A DNA stretch of 64,000 nucleotides from Jacaranda mimosifolia (taxonomy: Eukaryota > Streptophyta > Magnoliopsida > Lamiales > Bignoniaceae), in the NCBI GenBank assembly GCA_018894105.1, contig CM032128.1:14923001-14987000 (forward strand). The letters run 5' to 3'. A program made the position numbers and the translations under genes. The number at the start of each line of letters is the position of its first letter. Within the stretch, counting starts at the first letter, position 1. Positions 47,340 through 59,229 of this stretch are shown in pieces. The notes below the pieces were generated by a model. It saw nothing but the letters and a program-made list of their open reading frames with translations. It was not told where the DNA came from and did not search any database.

Positions 47340-47689
47340 CACTACAATAGAACAGACTTTCAAGACGAAAATTCAGAGACGAAAAAAAACTTGTCTCTAA
47401 TTTTCATTAACTGTGACAGATTCAGAGACGAGAAGGATTTTGTCTAAATCTGATAAAATAAATAACAAATCATAGGCGAACTCAGAGATGGATTTATATA
47501 TTGATGAATTAAATAAAATTATATTAGGAAAAAAAAAAAATAACTTAAAAGAACAGAGATCGCTTTACAGACTGATTTAGAGAATGGTTTAAGTGGCAAT
47601 ATGTATTCTCGTCACTAATTCTTTTAGAGATTTATTGAATAAATTTCAGACAGAAAAATCGGTCTCAACTCTCATATTCAGAAATTCTA

Positions 47690-48964
47690 AATGAATTAAA
47701 ATAGAATTGAGACTTATTAATTCCAGTTATCTGAATCAACAAAAACTTAACCACCCAACCCACGCCTAACTCCCATCGTCTTTTCTCCCCAAGGAACTTG
47801 AGCCCTCAAAAGCTCATTCTTAGCTCGCTTCCGCCCCTCCATCGCTTCCATTACCTTCAGCAACTAGGCTAGCCTCCACCACCTTCACTGCGTCAACTGT
47901 CTTGAGCAGCCAATCACCGACAATCCGATATCTGAAGCAACAATCATGGCTAACTTTTAGCACTTCAGTTTTGGTGTTCCCCCTTTATATTGCATGCTTG
48001 CAAAGTGAATGGAGATAGAATTGTTTCATCCTCTTTCTTGAATTTGTCCAATTTCTATATTCTGTGAACCACTGTGAAGTTAATATAATTATATTGATCT
48101 TATAGTGGAACGTGATTTTAAGTCCAATTGTATGACAAAATGTGTTCACTAAGGAATTATAAGCTTGACAAAGTTAGAGATCCAAAGTTGATTCTAAATG
48201 TTGTCTCTACTGAGAACACAGTCATCCAATATATAAATCTCTCCAGTTCAGCTCGTAGGGTCTAGATAATTATGCTTCGTGATTATCTCACTAAGGTTGT
48301 GGCTGATTTTGATGGTAAGTTAGCTTAATTTTGTAACTATACATCCCTGTTGTTGTATTTGTATATAAATTTTACGAAATATGACTACTTTAATCTAAGT
48401 ATAGCTTTTGAAATTTAGTTCTCCTGTGATTTATAGGTTCCCACATGCAGCCCACTTGAAATGAATGTTGTACCAAATGCAACGAGAATAGCAACATATC
48501 GGTTTGTACTCTGTTCGTTTGATTATGAGCATATGATTGTGGAATAAGATTTTTACAATGCCTATTCTGGACAAGATTTCTCTTGATGAACTTTTGTGCG
48601 GCAAAATTCTTTCTCATCTTCATATCATACAGTCAAATGTTTTTTATAATGCAATTGTTAGAGTTGGCAAAAATACGCACTAGAAATACCTCTTAACTTT
48701 TCGTAACTGTACCTATATTATTAGTCCTCGATTCATTAGGATGAAACGCGCAAGTGGGATACCTTTGAGAGATTAGTTTCTGTTTGAGAAAACAGCATCA
48801 GCTAGTTCAGTTTAGTTGGAGAAATATTGAAAACTGAAATATACAAGAAACCAATTAGGATCTCTACCATCTTACGAGTTGCTAATAGATTAAATAGAAT
48901 ATAGGGGATGGGGGTCTCTCATCTTGATTTTCTTTGTTAATTTTCTAATCAGCTTCATTTTATT
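47690..48964 (+). other. Outer CACTA left interior with unrecognised exon-like fragment
   Basis: Around 48144-48315 one frame reads NYKLDKVRDPKLILNVVS, then QYINLSSSARRV, a stop, and IIMLRDYLTKVVADFDGK just before a GTAAG donor. The amino acid pattern and donor look like an exon of a captured host gene, but I do not recognise the family. A leader-like CT-rich stretch (47750-47930) precedes it. It may or may not belong with the kinase fragment on the other side of the nested element. Confidence 0.4.
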
Positions 48965-49434
48965 CACTACAACAAATTACACTTTTAGTAACGAAAAAAT
49001 TCGTTACTAGACAGCTGAAATTCGTTACCTAAAATATTGGTAACGAATTTTTCGTTACCAAAGTTTAGTGCCCTAAAGTCCGTTGCAAAAAGTATTAGTA
49101 ACGAAATTTATGGTTCGTTACGATTTATGGCCTTATGGCGACGAAATGTATCGTTACAAAAAGTTTTGAATTAGTGACAAAAACAATATCAGTTACAATA
49201 GATTTATTTAGCGTAACGAAATACTTAATTACCAAAACATTGGCAATTTTGTTGCATTTTATTTTTTTGTTACCAATACATAATATAATGATATTATTTA
49301 TTTAATTAAGTATAGTTACTAATTGTTTATGTAACAAAATATTTGGTTACAAAATATAAATAATAATTCAAAAATAAGTATTTCGTTACTAATAGAATAA
49401 ATAACTAAAAGTTTTGTTACTAAATGTATTTGCA

Positions 49435-50065
49435 TGGGCTCCTGTTTGGGCTGGTTCATACGGATGGGCCATTTGACATTAGGTCTACGCCTGCTGGGCC
49501 ACCGAACTTTGGGCTCGACCCGGGTCATCGCCCACCAGCCCACGGCCCACTAGCAAGAACGCCACAGGCTGGCCCACCCTCAAGAAGACAATAGGAACCA
49601 GCGCCTCGGGCCACTAGAGCTCAGGCCCAACACCCACATCGGCCCACCCAAGCTCAGGCCCAGCTCTTACATCGGCCCACCAGTAACGCCTAGCGCCCAC
49701 ACCTGCCCACCAGGCCCTACCCCCGACCTCTAGCACCGGCCCACCAGCAAGGCCCAACACCCTCGCTGGCCCAGCCGAGAGCAAGCCCAACGCCCTCCCA
49801 GCCCAGTGTCCGTACAGGCCTAGGCTCGAGCGTAGGCCCAATACCCGCGCAAGCCCAGCCGAGCGACAGCAGGACCACCGACGCGCAGGCGGCAGGCCCA
49901 CCTGAGCATGCAGGCCCAGGCCCGAGCACAGGCTCACCGGAGCCGCGCAGGCGGCCCAGTACCAGCGCAAATTGGTGGCAGTAGGATTTGATCCGTTGCA
50001 GTAGGATTTGATCCCACAACCCATGCCCACATAGACCAAGCATCTAACCATCTTGGCTGCATGTC
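49435..50065. other. GC-rich GGCCCA-repeat island
   Basis: About 600 bases rich in GGCCCA, CCCACC and GCCCAG words, in sharp contrast to the AT-rich surroundings. Long open frames on the minus strand result from composition and lack any domain. It resembles the GGCCCA block of the copia LTR (4785-4825) only in composition. Confidence 0.6.
49975..50065 (-). repeat. tRNA-like SINE head, minus strand
   Basis: The complement reads GCCAAGATGGTTAGATGCTTGG (A-box-like), followed by GGGATCAAATCCTAC, a B-box-like stretch that is duplicated 21 bases later. Pol III promoter spacing is plausible. No tail was identified. Confidence 0.35.
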
Positions 50066-50555
50066 CAAAAGTCGTTAATTGCATTTACTCAATTATTTAT
50101 TCATGTCTTCCATAAAAAGCTCTCAAACAATTTCACATTTATCAAGCAAACATTATTTTATTTTTAAAAATAAAATAATAATTGTCATTTGAATAAATAA
50201 AATAAGAGTATCAAATAGTGAATTAAAAGAAATAAATAAAAAGTATGAGATAATTATATAACGTAGCTACATGAAGCAAATAAATTTTATTACATATACG
50301 TATATATAAATTGTTAGGTAAATGCTTAATATTTTTGTAGAAGAGCTTATAATATAAAATACTTTATTTTAGATATTTATAAAAAATAATTGGCATTACA
50401 TATATATAAATATTAAAAAATTGTGAACAAAACCCTTTAAAGTAAAAAACAGAGGACAATCTAATAAGCAAAAGTAACAATATTATTAATTCTGGTGGAT
50501 TAGAAAAATTAGCACGAAGTTATTCATTTAGGGAATGTTATACTAACCGCCGCCA

Positions 50556-50720
50556 TTTATTATGAATTCCGCGGTGGTTTCAAAAAACCACCACTAAATG
50601 GTAATTCAGTGGCGATTTGGATAAATTGTTGCTCAACCACCGTCAAATTAATATTTTGCAGCAGTTGAGACAAACCATCACAAAATATATGCCGCGATTA
50701 ATCTATTTTCTTGTAGTGTG
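50556..50720 (-). mobile_element. CACTA terminal fragment
   Basis: TTTTCTTGTAGTG at about 50708-50720 is a CACTA right end, preceded by GGTGGTTT / AACCACCAC hairpin words of subterminal type. The matching left end was not found. A worn copy of the same end occurs at about 51692-51704. Confidence 0.5.
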
Positions 50721-51535
50721 TGTGTGTGTATACTATATATGTATATAAGTTTGAATGAAAAATTACATTATATACATAGTTATAAATATTGAATATTATT
50801 TAATTCGAAATGAATAAATAGAAAAAATAGATAAAAATAAAAGTAATTTAAATTTTATTGATAAATTTATATATATATATATATGTATATTATATATGTG
50901 AATAAGTATAAATGGAAAAAATAAGTATACATGTATGAATAATTCGAAAGAAAAAAGATAAAAATAACAATTATTTAAAATTTTATAGATAAATTTATAT
51001 ATATATGTATAAAATGAGAATATGTGAAATAATGAGAAATTTTGATTTTGATTATTTGAAAGGTTAACAACTTTTTTTGTTATTCACTATTTTTTTGTTA
51101 TTTGCAAAATATAATATGAATATCCAATTATATTTATAAAAAATTTTGAGAATGAATACAATAATTTGTTTTTTCTATATTTTATTTTACATTATAATTT
51201 CATCCTCATATTTTGTCACTAATTCATATTTTAAATCAATTTTAAGTTTATAGTTATTTTATCAATTTACTATAGTTTTAACTTTATATGATTAATGCCA
51301 AACTCTTTTCTTTACTTAATTATTCAATAACTAAGTTATGAATCAAATTAAAAGGTTTCTATTAACTTATATACTAATATTGATTTTAAATTTATAATTA
51401 TTTTATATATTTATTTTGATTTATTTTACTTTTTTTATCTTTATTGTCATAGTTTTGTCTTAACTTAATTGATTTTTAATCAAAAATTAAAATTAAATAA
51501 GATTGTTTTTAAAAAATAATTGGCATTACATATAT

Positions 51536-51536
<1 letters not shown>

Positions 51537-51564
<28 letters not shown>
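51537..51564 (+). repeat. CA/TA microsatellite
   Basis: An ACACACACACACACAC run followed by a TA run, inside the second copy of the duplication. Confidence 0.8.
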
Positions 51565-51567
<3 letters not shown>

Positions 51568-51904
51568 TAAAAAATAGTGGACAAAACCCTTTAAAGTTAA
51601 AAACAAAGAGCAATCTAATAAGTAAAAGAAATAATATTATTAATTGCAGCAGTTTAGAAAAATCAGCGCAAAGTATATGATTAACATATTTTCTTGTGGT
51701 GTATATATATACACTATAGTCTATATATGTAAATAAGTGCGAATAAAAAATTATATTATACATATTTATAAATATTAAATATTATTTAATTCGGAATGAA
51801 TAAATAGGAAAATAGATAAAAATAATTATTGATAAATTTATAAATATATTATATTTATGTGAATAAGTATAAATAGAAAAAATAAGTATACATGTATATT
51901 ATAT

Positions 51905-53540
51905 TTGCGTTAATTAAGTATAGAAAATTTTCAATAAATGTATGTTCAAATTGTGCATATCAATATATTATTAGTACAGAATATTTTAATTTTTAAAATG
52001 AAATTAATTACACATAAAGACTAAAGTTTGTAGAATTTATAAATAATTTTTCTAAACTCTTTTGTTCTAAAACAATGTCCTAATAATTAATAAAAAAAAA
52101 ATAGAATTAAATTTTTAACTTCCATAATAATACATCATAATTCATCTTATAATATAAGATAAAATAAATATTTTTTGTACATACTATTTATACACAAAAT
52201 GGAGTGAGGAGCAAAAATTTGGAGGGAATAAAAAAATAATAAGGGAATTCATTTTTGGAGGGAAATTATTTTTTTAAGGAAATATAATATATAGACCAAC
52301 TAATTCTTAAGAACAATTTGTTCAGGTCTGTGAAAGTTAATAATCATTATATTTAATAATATACTTTAAGTTTATACTTTTTTTACACTATATTAAACCA
52401 TGAAAATTATCTTCATTTTAGCAATTTATATAGTAAAACATATACACAATTAACATATAGATATTTATAAGTTATAAAAATATTTAATTGGTCAATACAA
52501 CGATTAAAATATGAAATGTAAAATTAATAGGCCTAACTTCAGGGACCGTTTTCTTTTCATTAATTATTATGGCAAACTAGATTTCTTTGTTTTCTTTTGT
52601 TATTCAAGTGTGTTACCTTTAACTATTTATTTTAAGGAGTCTTTAGAATTTTTCTAAATAAATATTGTAATAAATTATAATAAAAAATTAAATTGTTAAG
52701 CACCAAAATTTACAAGTCCAAATGATATTATTTAACTACTTTAACTATAATAGAAAATCATTTAATAATTTAAAAAATTATATGTCAATTCATCAAATAA
52801 AGCTAAGATAAAAGAAATTAATTTTGCTATAGATTATTTATACAAAAAAATGGAGGAGCTAAAATTTAGAGGAATCGAAAAAATGAAAAAAAAATTCATT
52901 AATGTTAGAGGGAATCAATTTTTTGGAAGAAATCAAGTTAAATTATTATGTCAAACTAATAATAAAAATAATTGTTAATATTTTTTATGGGCCAAATTTT
53001 GGAGGGAATACAAAGTTGGAGGGAAACAAAATTGCATTGCCATCCAAATTCATGAAATAAATTTATACATATGTATAAAATAAGAAAATTTGAAATAATG
53101 AGAAATGAGAAATAATGATAAATTTATATATGTATAAGATGAGAAATATATGATGAATCTTCTTTAAATTATATATATATATATATGTATATGTATACTA
53201 CATATGCATATAAGTATGAATAAAAAATTATATTATATATGTTTTTATAAATATTAAATATTATTTAATTTGGAATGAATAAATAAAAAAATAGATAAAA
53301 TAAAAATAATTTAAATTTTATTGATAAATTTATAAATATGTATATTATATATATGTGAATAAGTATAAATGAAAAAAATAAGTATACATGTATGAATAAT
53401 TAGAAAGAAAAAAGATAAAAAAAAAATATATATTTAAAATTATGTTAAATTGGCAACAAATGTGGAGGGGAGGCGGTGTGCACGGTTTTATAAAACATAA
53501 GAAAGTTATTTTGTATATATTTTTTTTCATAGGAGTGTTT
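51905..53540 (+). repeat. Large direct repeat, copy A (pairs with 55350-57290)
   Basis: Anchors include TCAATATATTATTAGTAC, AATTACACATAAAGACTAAAG, GCCTAACTTCAGGGA, ACAAAATTGCATTGC and ATGGTTTTATAAAA-type text. The offset to copy B is about 3.44 kb and rises to about 3.73 kb at the right, where copy B has extra sequence. No coding content. Confidence 0.9.
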
Positions 53541-53930
53541 GATGCTTATTTTACAAATCACAAGAGGGTAAATTGCAATTAGTCCAATAAAATTGTTACC
53601 ATGTCAATTGAGCCTTTACTTTTCTTTTCCTCGCTAACATAGTGTTTGGTTATATTGAAAAAATTACAATTTTTATCCCATTGGATAGGGGTATGCACAC
53701 CAAAATTCTAAATTTTTTAACACATTTGGGATAGCACCTCACTTCCGTTAGTGTTCGGAATAAATCGTTACATTAAAATAAATTAATTACCCAACAACCC
53801 CAAAAATTTAATTTATTTATAAAAATTCCACAAATTTTGAAATGCCAAATCAATTTTCATTAAAAAAATAATAATTTTTTTTATAAAATATATAACAAAA
53901 TCCTCCTAGAAAAATTAAAAATTTTATATA
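53541..53930. other. AT-rich spacer
   Basis: No feature recognised between the first large repeat copy and the GC island. Confidence 0.5.
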
Positions 53931-53945
53931 TCAATATATATATAT

Positions 53946-54150
53946 ACATGACCCACCCCCTCCCCCAACCCTCATCGCCGGACATGGCCGGCGGCCGCCT
54001 GGCGATGGCTGGCCGCAACCAGTGGCCAGATCTAGCCGTTGGGTTGCGGCCGGCCATGGCCATGGCGCGGGTGGGGGTGGGGTGGGGGGGTGGGGCTTGT
54101 TGGAAGGGACAAGGATGGCTGGGGGGTGGGGGGGAAGGAGGAAAAAGGAT
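53946..54150. other. GC-rich insert with hairpin and G-quadruplex motif
   Basis: A 200 base island with palindromic GGCCGGCC/CCATGG words. CGATGGCTGGCCGCAACC (54003-54020) pairs imperfectly with 54042-54060. G tracts at 54069-54095 and 54121-54134 form more than four runs of three or more G separated by single T. Open frames on both strands here reflect composition. Confidence 0.8.
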
Positions 54151-54295
54151 ATATATGTATGTATGTATGTATATATACATTTTAACAAATTATAATTATA
54201 AATATTTATTTATTTAAAATCATTAAAATTATATTGTTAGGATAAAATTTTAGATTTTATTTTTATTTAAATTATTTATTTTGATTAAAACTCTA

Positions 54296-54395
54296 GATCA
54301 CGCACATCTTATTCTTTCACATAATGTGGGCGGTCAAGAGTTCGAGCCCTCACGAATTCTTGATGTGCGTGTGTATAAATAAAAAAAAAACACAT
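54296..54395 (+). repeat. SINE-like fragment, same family as 352-470
   Basis: The B-box-like AGTTCGAGCCC at about 54339 is followed by GATGTGCGTGTGTATAAATA and an A run, the same tail phrase as at 439-470. The A-box is weak. Confidence 0.45.
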
Positions 54396-55349
54396 CTTGA
54401 CTTATTTATTTTTTATTAATTAATAAATTTAATAAAATTAGTTTAAATTAGGGCTTATTTATTTATGAATTGGAGTATTTTATCAAAATATTTTAGCAAA
54501 ATGATTTTTCAGAAGTGGGGTTGGAGAATATTATGATTATTTGTTTGTATTTTGGATCGTAGATGGAAAATAAATTCAGAATTATTTATTTATTTATTTA
54601 TATTTTAGATGGGAACAAGATATCATATCAATAATTTTTTTATTGGGTTGGTAGGGTGAAATTGACATTTTGAAATTACTATTGTTAGTATGATATTTTT
54701 AGATCTTATTTTTATTTTTAAATTATTTAATTTAGTTAATAAATATTTTTTATATTTAATAAATATATTCAACTTAATCTAATTAAATTGTTTTAGATAT
54801 GATTATTTTTTAATAATATTGAGATGTAATTTAAAAACAAAATTATATTTAATTAAGAGATGGATTTGATTTTTATTCTTGTTTTATAATTAATAAATAT
54901 GTTTAATTAAATTTGATTAAATTACTTTAGATATATTGATGATTTTAAATTTTTATTTTTTTAAATTCAACTTCAATTAAAAGATTATTAAATATTTTTA
55001 AAAAATATTAATAAAATTATTTAAATTTATTTTGAGTAATTTAAATAATATTGAAGTTAAACCCCCATGTTAAAGTTATAAATAAGTCCAAGGGTATTTT
55101 TGACTAAAAAATAATCAAAGCAGCTTTTAAAGGATATTTTTGAATTTTAATATAAATTTTCAACAATATCTACAAATTTGTTAAGGATACTAACAGTTCT
55201 TCAAATATTTAATTAAATACATGGGGATAAAAAATAATTTTATTAAACTTATAACTATATTACTAAGTTTTTATTACAATGTCATGAGTATTTCAAAATA
55301 ATTTTAAAATTTCCAACCATGTTAAAGTTATACAAGTTGATCAATTTCA
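54396..55349. other. AT-rich spacer
   Basis: No gene or clear repeat border seen. Short phrases at 54470-54660 (TTTTAGCAAAATG, AGTGGGGTTGG, TTTGTATTTTGG, ATGGAAAATAAATT) echo 38995-39150 of the MULE-like element, suggesting a decayed relative. Confidence 0.4.
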
Positions 55350-56796
55350 AAACAATTTGTATTAATTAAGTGTACAAAATTTTCACTAAATGCATGTTCA
55401 AATTGTCCACATCAATATATTATTAGTACAAAATATTTTAATTTTTAAAATAAAATTAATTACACATAAAGACTAAAGTTTTTAGAATTTATAAATAATT
55501 TTTCTAAAGTCTTTTTGTTCAAAAACAATGTTCTAATAAATAATAACAAAAACTAGAATTAACCCCCATAATAATACGTCATAATTCATCTTATAATATA
55601 AGATAAAATAAATAATTTTTGTATATACTATTTAGACACAAAATGGAAGGAGAAGCAAAATTTTGGAGGGAATAAAAAAATAATAGGGGAATTCATTTTT
55701 GGAGGAAAACTTGTTTTTTTGAAGGAAATATAATACATAGACCAACTAATTCTTAAAAACAACTTGTTCAGATTCATAAAAGTTAGTAATCATTCAATTT
55801 AATAATATACTTTATGCTAATATTTTTTACACTATATTAGACCATGAAAGTTATATTCATTTTAGCAATTTATATAGTAAAACATACACACAATTAACAT
55901 ATAGATATCTATAAGTTATCAAAATCTTTAAACGGCCAATACAATGATTAAAAATTAAAATGTAACATTAACAGGCCTAACTTCAGGGATTGTTTTCTTT
56001 TCATTAAGTATTATGGTAAACTAGATTTCTTTCTTTTCTTTTGCTATTCAAGTATGTAACCTTTAACTATTTATTTTAAGGAGCTTTTAGAATTTTTCTA
56101 AAAGAATATTGTAATGAATTATAATAAAAAATTAAATTCTTAAGCACCAAAATTTACAAGTCCAAATTATATGATATTTAACTATTTTAACTATAATAGA
56201 AAGTCATTTAATAATTTAAAAAATTATATGTCAATTCATCATATAATCTAATATAAAAAAAATTAAGTTTGTTATAAATTATTTATACAAAAAAAAATGG
56301 AGGACCTAAAATTTAAAGGAAATGAAAAAATGAAGAGAATTCATTATTATTAGTGGGAATCAAATTTTTGAAGGAAATCAAATTAAATTATTATGTCAAA
56401 CTAATAATAAAAACAATTGTTAACATCTTTTATGGCCCAAATTTTGGAGGGAATACAAAGTTGGAGGGAAACAAAATTGCATTGCTATCCAAATTCATTA
56501 AATAAATTTATACATAAGTATAAAATAAGAATATATGAAATAATGAGAAATGAGAAATAATAATAAATTTATATATGTATAAAATGAGAAATATATGATG
56601 AATCTTCTTTAAATTTTATTGAAATTTATATATATGTATATATATACTATATATGTATATAAGTATGAATAAAAAATTATATTATATATATATTTATAAA
56701 TATTAAATATTTTTTAATTCGGAATGAATAAATAGAAAAAAATAGATAAAATAAAAGTAATTTAAATTTTATTTATAAATTTATATATATGGTTAT

Positions 56797-56841
<45 letters not shown>

Positions 56842-57290
56842 AAGTATAAATAGAAAAAATAAGTATACATGTATGAATAATTAGAAAGAAAAAAGATAAA
56901 AATAAAAATTATTTAAAATTTTATAGATAAATTTATATATATAAATATCTAAAAAATGAGAATATATGAAATAATGAGAAATGAGAAATAATGATAAATT
57001 TATATATATGCATAAAATGAGAAATATATGAAATAATGGAAGAAGAGAAAATTGAGAATAAAAAGAAAAAAAAAAGAATAATAATAAAATATGATGATAA
57101 AAAGTTATTTAAATTGAATTGTAAATATGTGAAATGATTAAGTGTAAATTGATCTTTTTATATTAAAATTATATTAAATGGGCAACAAATATGGAAGGAG
57201 AGATGGTGTGCATGGTTTTATAAAATATAAAGAAATTTTTTTGTGTGTGTATATATATATATATATTCACAGTAGGGTTTGAAATTAAAA
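55350..57290 (+). repeat. Large direct repeat, copy B
   Basis: Second copy of 51905-53540. It contains a TG microsatellite at 56813-56838 and extra sequence near 56940-57150 not in copy A. Confidence 0.9.
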
Positions 57291-57329
57291 CAAATATTTG
57301 AAATAATTATTTTTAATCAAATTGGCAGG

Positions 57330-57530
57330 TTGGATTGGGTGGATTTGAGTTGGCGAGTTGATCAAATAAAAATCAGGTCGACCCGAATCTGACCTGAATC
57401 GATTTAGGTTGGGTTAGTGTTGAACATTTTTAAGTTGTCATCAAGTTGGGTTGGGATAGAGTTGATAAAATTAATATTATTCCCCTCCTTCAACCCAACC
57501 CGAACTCACACAATCCACCCAAATTGCCAC
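57330..57530. repeat. Foldback with GGGTGGATT arms
   Basis: TTGGGTGGATTTGAGTTGG near 57338-57356 and the complement of CAATCCACCCAAATTG at 57511-57526 form inverted arms about 200 bases apart, with GGTTGGG words between. Probably a MITE-type element. Confidence 0.6.
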
Positions 57531-57554
57531 CGCTATAATGACACCAATTCACTA

Positions 57555-58345
57555 TAAAATTAGAAAAGCCCAATTAATAAAAAAGGAGTTGCTAAAGCCC
57601 AATTAATCAACTATGCAATTTGATGTCAAACCCAATCTTTACCAAATGACATTAATCTACTAAAAAATTGGTGTACTCATATTAATAAAAGAAAAGTTGT
57701 AAAAGCACAATTAATCAATTTTTTAGGTTAATGTCATATCCAATTCATTTTGAAATCCAATTCACTAATTTACTAAGAGAATTATTAAAGCTCAATTAAT
57801 GAAAAGGAAGTTGGTAAAGCCCAATTAATGAATTCTTCAAATTAGTATAAAGCCCAATTTGCCAATTCACTAAAATATTAGTTAAGCCCAATTAGTTATT
57901 AAAAAAAAAAAAAAAAAAGCTGTTCAACTCAAATCAATCAATTATTTGAACTAATGTGAAGCCCAATTAATAAAAAATAAGCTCAGTTCCTTGAAGAAAG
58001 CTTGATTCAGCATTTACCTCACTTCAAATTTGTTCAAGACTAACTCTTAAAATGAAGCCTAATTCGCAACTTAATTTACTATAAATTTGGTCAAATCTAT
58101 TTTATAAATGAAAACTCCCAATTCATTGAATAATTCACAAAAAAGTTATAACACCTAATATTTTAAAGAAATTACCCCAACTAATGGATTATTCACTTCA
58201 AATTTCTTCAACCTCATTCTTTAAAATAAAATCCGATTCAGTAATAATTCACTAAAAAATTGATTAAGCCCAATTAACAAATTCTTTATATTATTGTGAA
58301 GTCCATTTTTTGAATAAAAGCCCAACCCACAAGTATTAGTAAAAG
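57555..58345 (+). repeat. Degenerate GCCCAATTAAT repeat block
   Basis: At least ten scattered copies of AAGCCCAATTAAT / AAAGCCCAATT with AATTCACTAAAA phrases. The period is irregular. Confidence 0.7.
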
Positions 58346-58959
58346 TTGAATTTAATATTCATTTATAATTAGTAACACAAACCATTGTTACCATATGTGT
58401 ACAATTGATATTTGGAGGGAACGAATTTTGGAGGGAAGTTACTTAAAGTTTAGTAACTAAAAACTTTGTTATAATATTTTATATTTGTAACAAATATTTT
58501 GTTGTTGCAAAAGGTACCAAATTTTGTTACAAATATATCTTCTTATATGACAAAAAATGTAATATGTAACAAAATAACATTTTCCGTAACGAATTATTAT
58601 TTACTTACGAATATAAAAAATTTAAGGTAATGAATTTGAGTTAAAGGTAACAAAACTTTTACTTTGTTACTCAAGAAAATGTTATTTGTAACAAAAAATC
58701 AAATTTGTTACAATAAATCTAACATATGTAACGAATTTTACCTTTGTTACCAAAATTTTTGTTATGCGAAGTGCAATTTGTTGTCCTAAATATCACTTTA
58801 AGAATCAAGTAATTTTATGATATGAAACTTTCTTAATTTATCCAAGTTACTAATGTTGCAATAAATGAGGAATTTTTCATAGTTTTTATTGTGGTTATAC
58901 TATTTTGTTATTTATGAATATGATTTAGTTATCTTCTTTAATATGAGAGGAACTATTTA

Positions 58960-59125
58960 AATTAGTGAAGCATTATCTGGCGCTTTGAACATAAACTTGG
59001 GAATGAGTGTTTATCAATATACACAACTAGAGAACAAGGTTCATTTCCAATCTAGCAATGTTTCATTAATTATTTTTGAAGAGTTTGTTTGTGGTAAAGA
59101 TAAAATATCAGCTCGACAAGTATAA
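58960..59125 (+). other. Exon-like fragment upstream of the kinase remnant
   Basis: One frame reads EALSGALNINLGMSVYQYTQ, then ENKVHFQSSNVSLIIFEEF and GKDKISARQV before a TAA. It looks like real protein sequence rather than random AT-rich DNA, but I do not recognise it. It may be an upstream exon of the captured gene or of a different gene. Confidence 0.3.
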
Positions 59126-59229
59126 GGATGGAGTTCAGAGAGTTTGGGAACATAAATTTGACTCTTAGTTGCTCCACGAGTGAAAAGGATGACAACTCAG
59201 ATTTTGCTCTTCTATTTGCTTCTTTCTTT

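Larger units (their letters stand above)
50380..51720 (+). repeat. 1.13 kb direct duplication
   Basis: AATAATTGGCATTACAT at 50388 and 51517, each followed by GACAAAACCCTTTAAAGT and AATATTATTAATT, and later by matching CACTA-end words. The offset is about 1129 bp. Confidence 0.8.
48965..58788. mobile_element. Inner CACTA-type element, about 9.8 kb, nested in the outer one
   Basis: The left terminus is CACTACAACAAATTACACTT. The right end in complement reads ACAACAAATTGCACTTCGC, the same word with a worn outer tip (TAGGACAAC). Subterminal zones 48986-49440 and 58440-58760 carry many GTAACGAAA / TTCGTTAC repeats, a different motif from the outer element, so this is a separate family. The interior is a patchwork of GC islands, repeats and large duplications with no transposase. 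Confidence 0.75.

Noticed and set aside
49614..50084. Long minus-strand open frames rich in Gly, Ala and Arg
   Set aside because: They lie in the GGCCCA-repeat island, and overlapping frames are open for compositional reasons; no domain or motif.
53881..54217. Open frames on both strands of the GC island
   Set aside because: Pro-rich and Gly-rich readings of a simple GC-rich sequence; several frames open at once.
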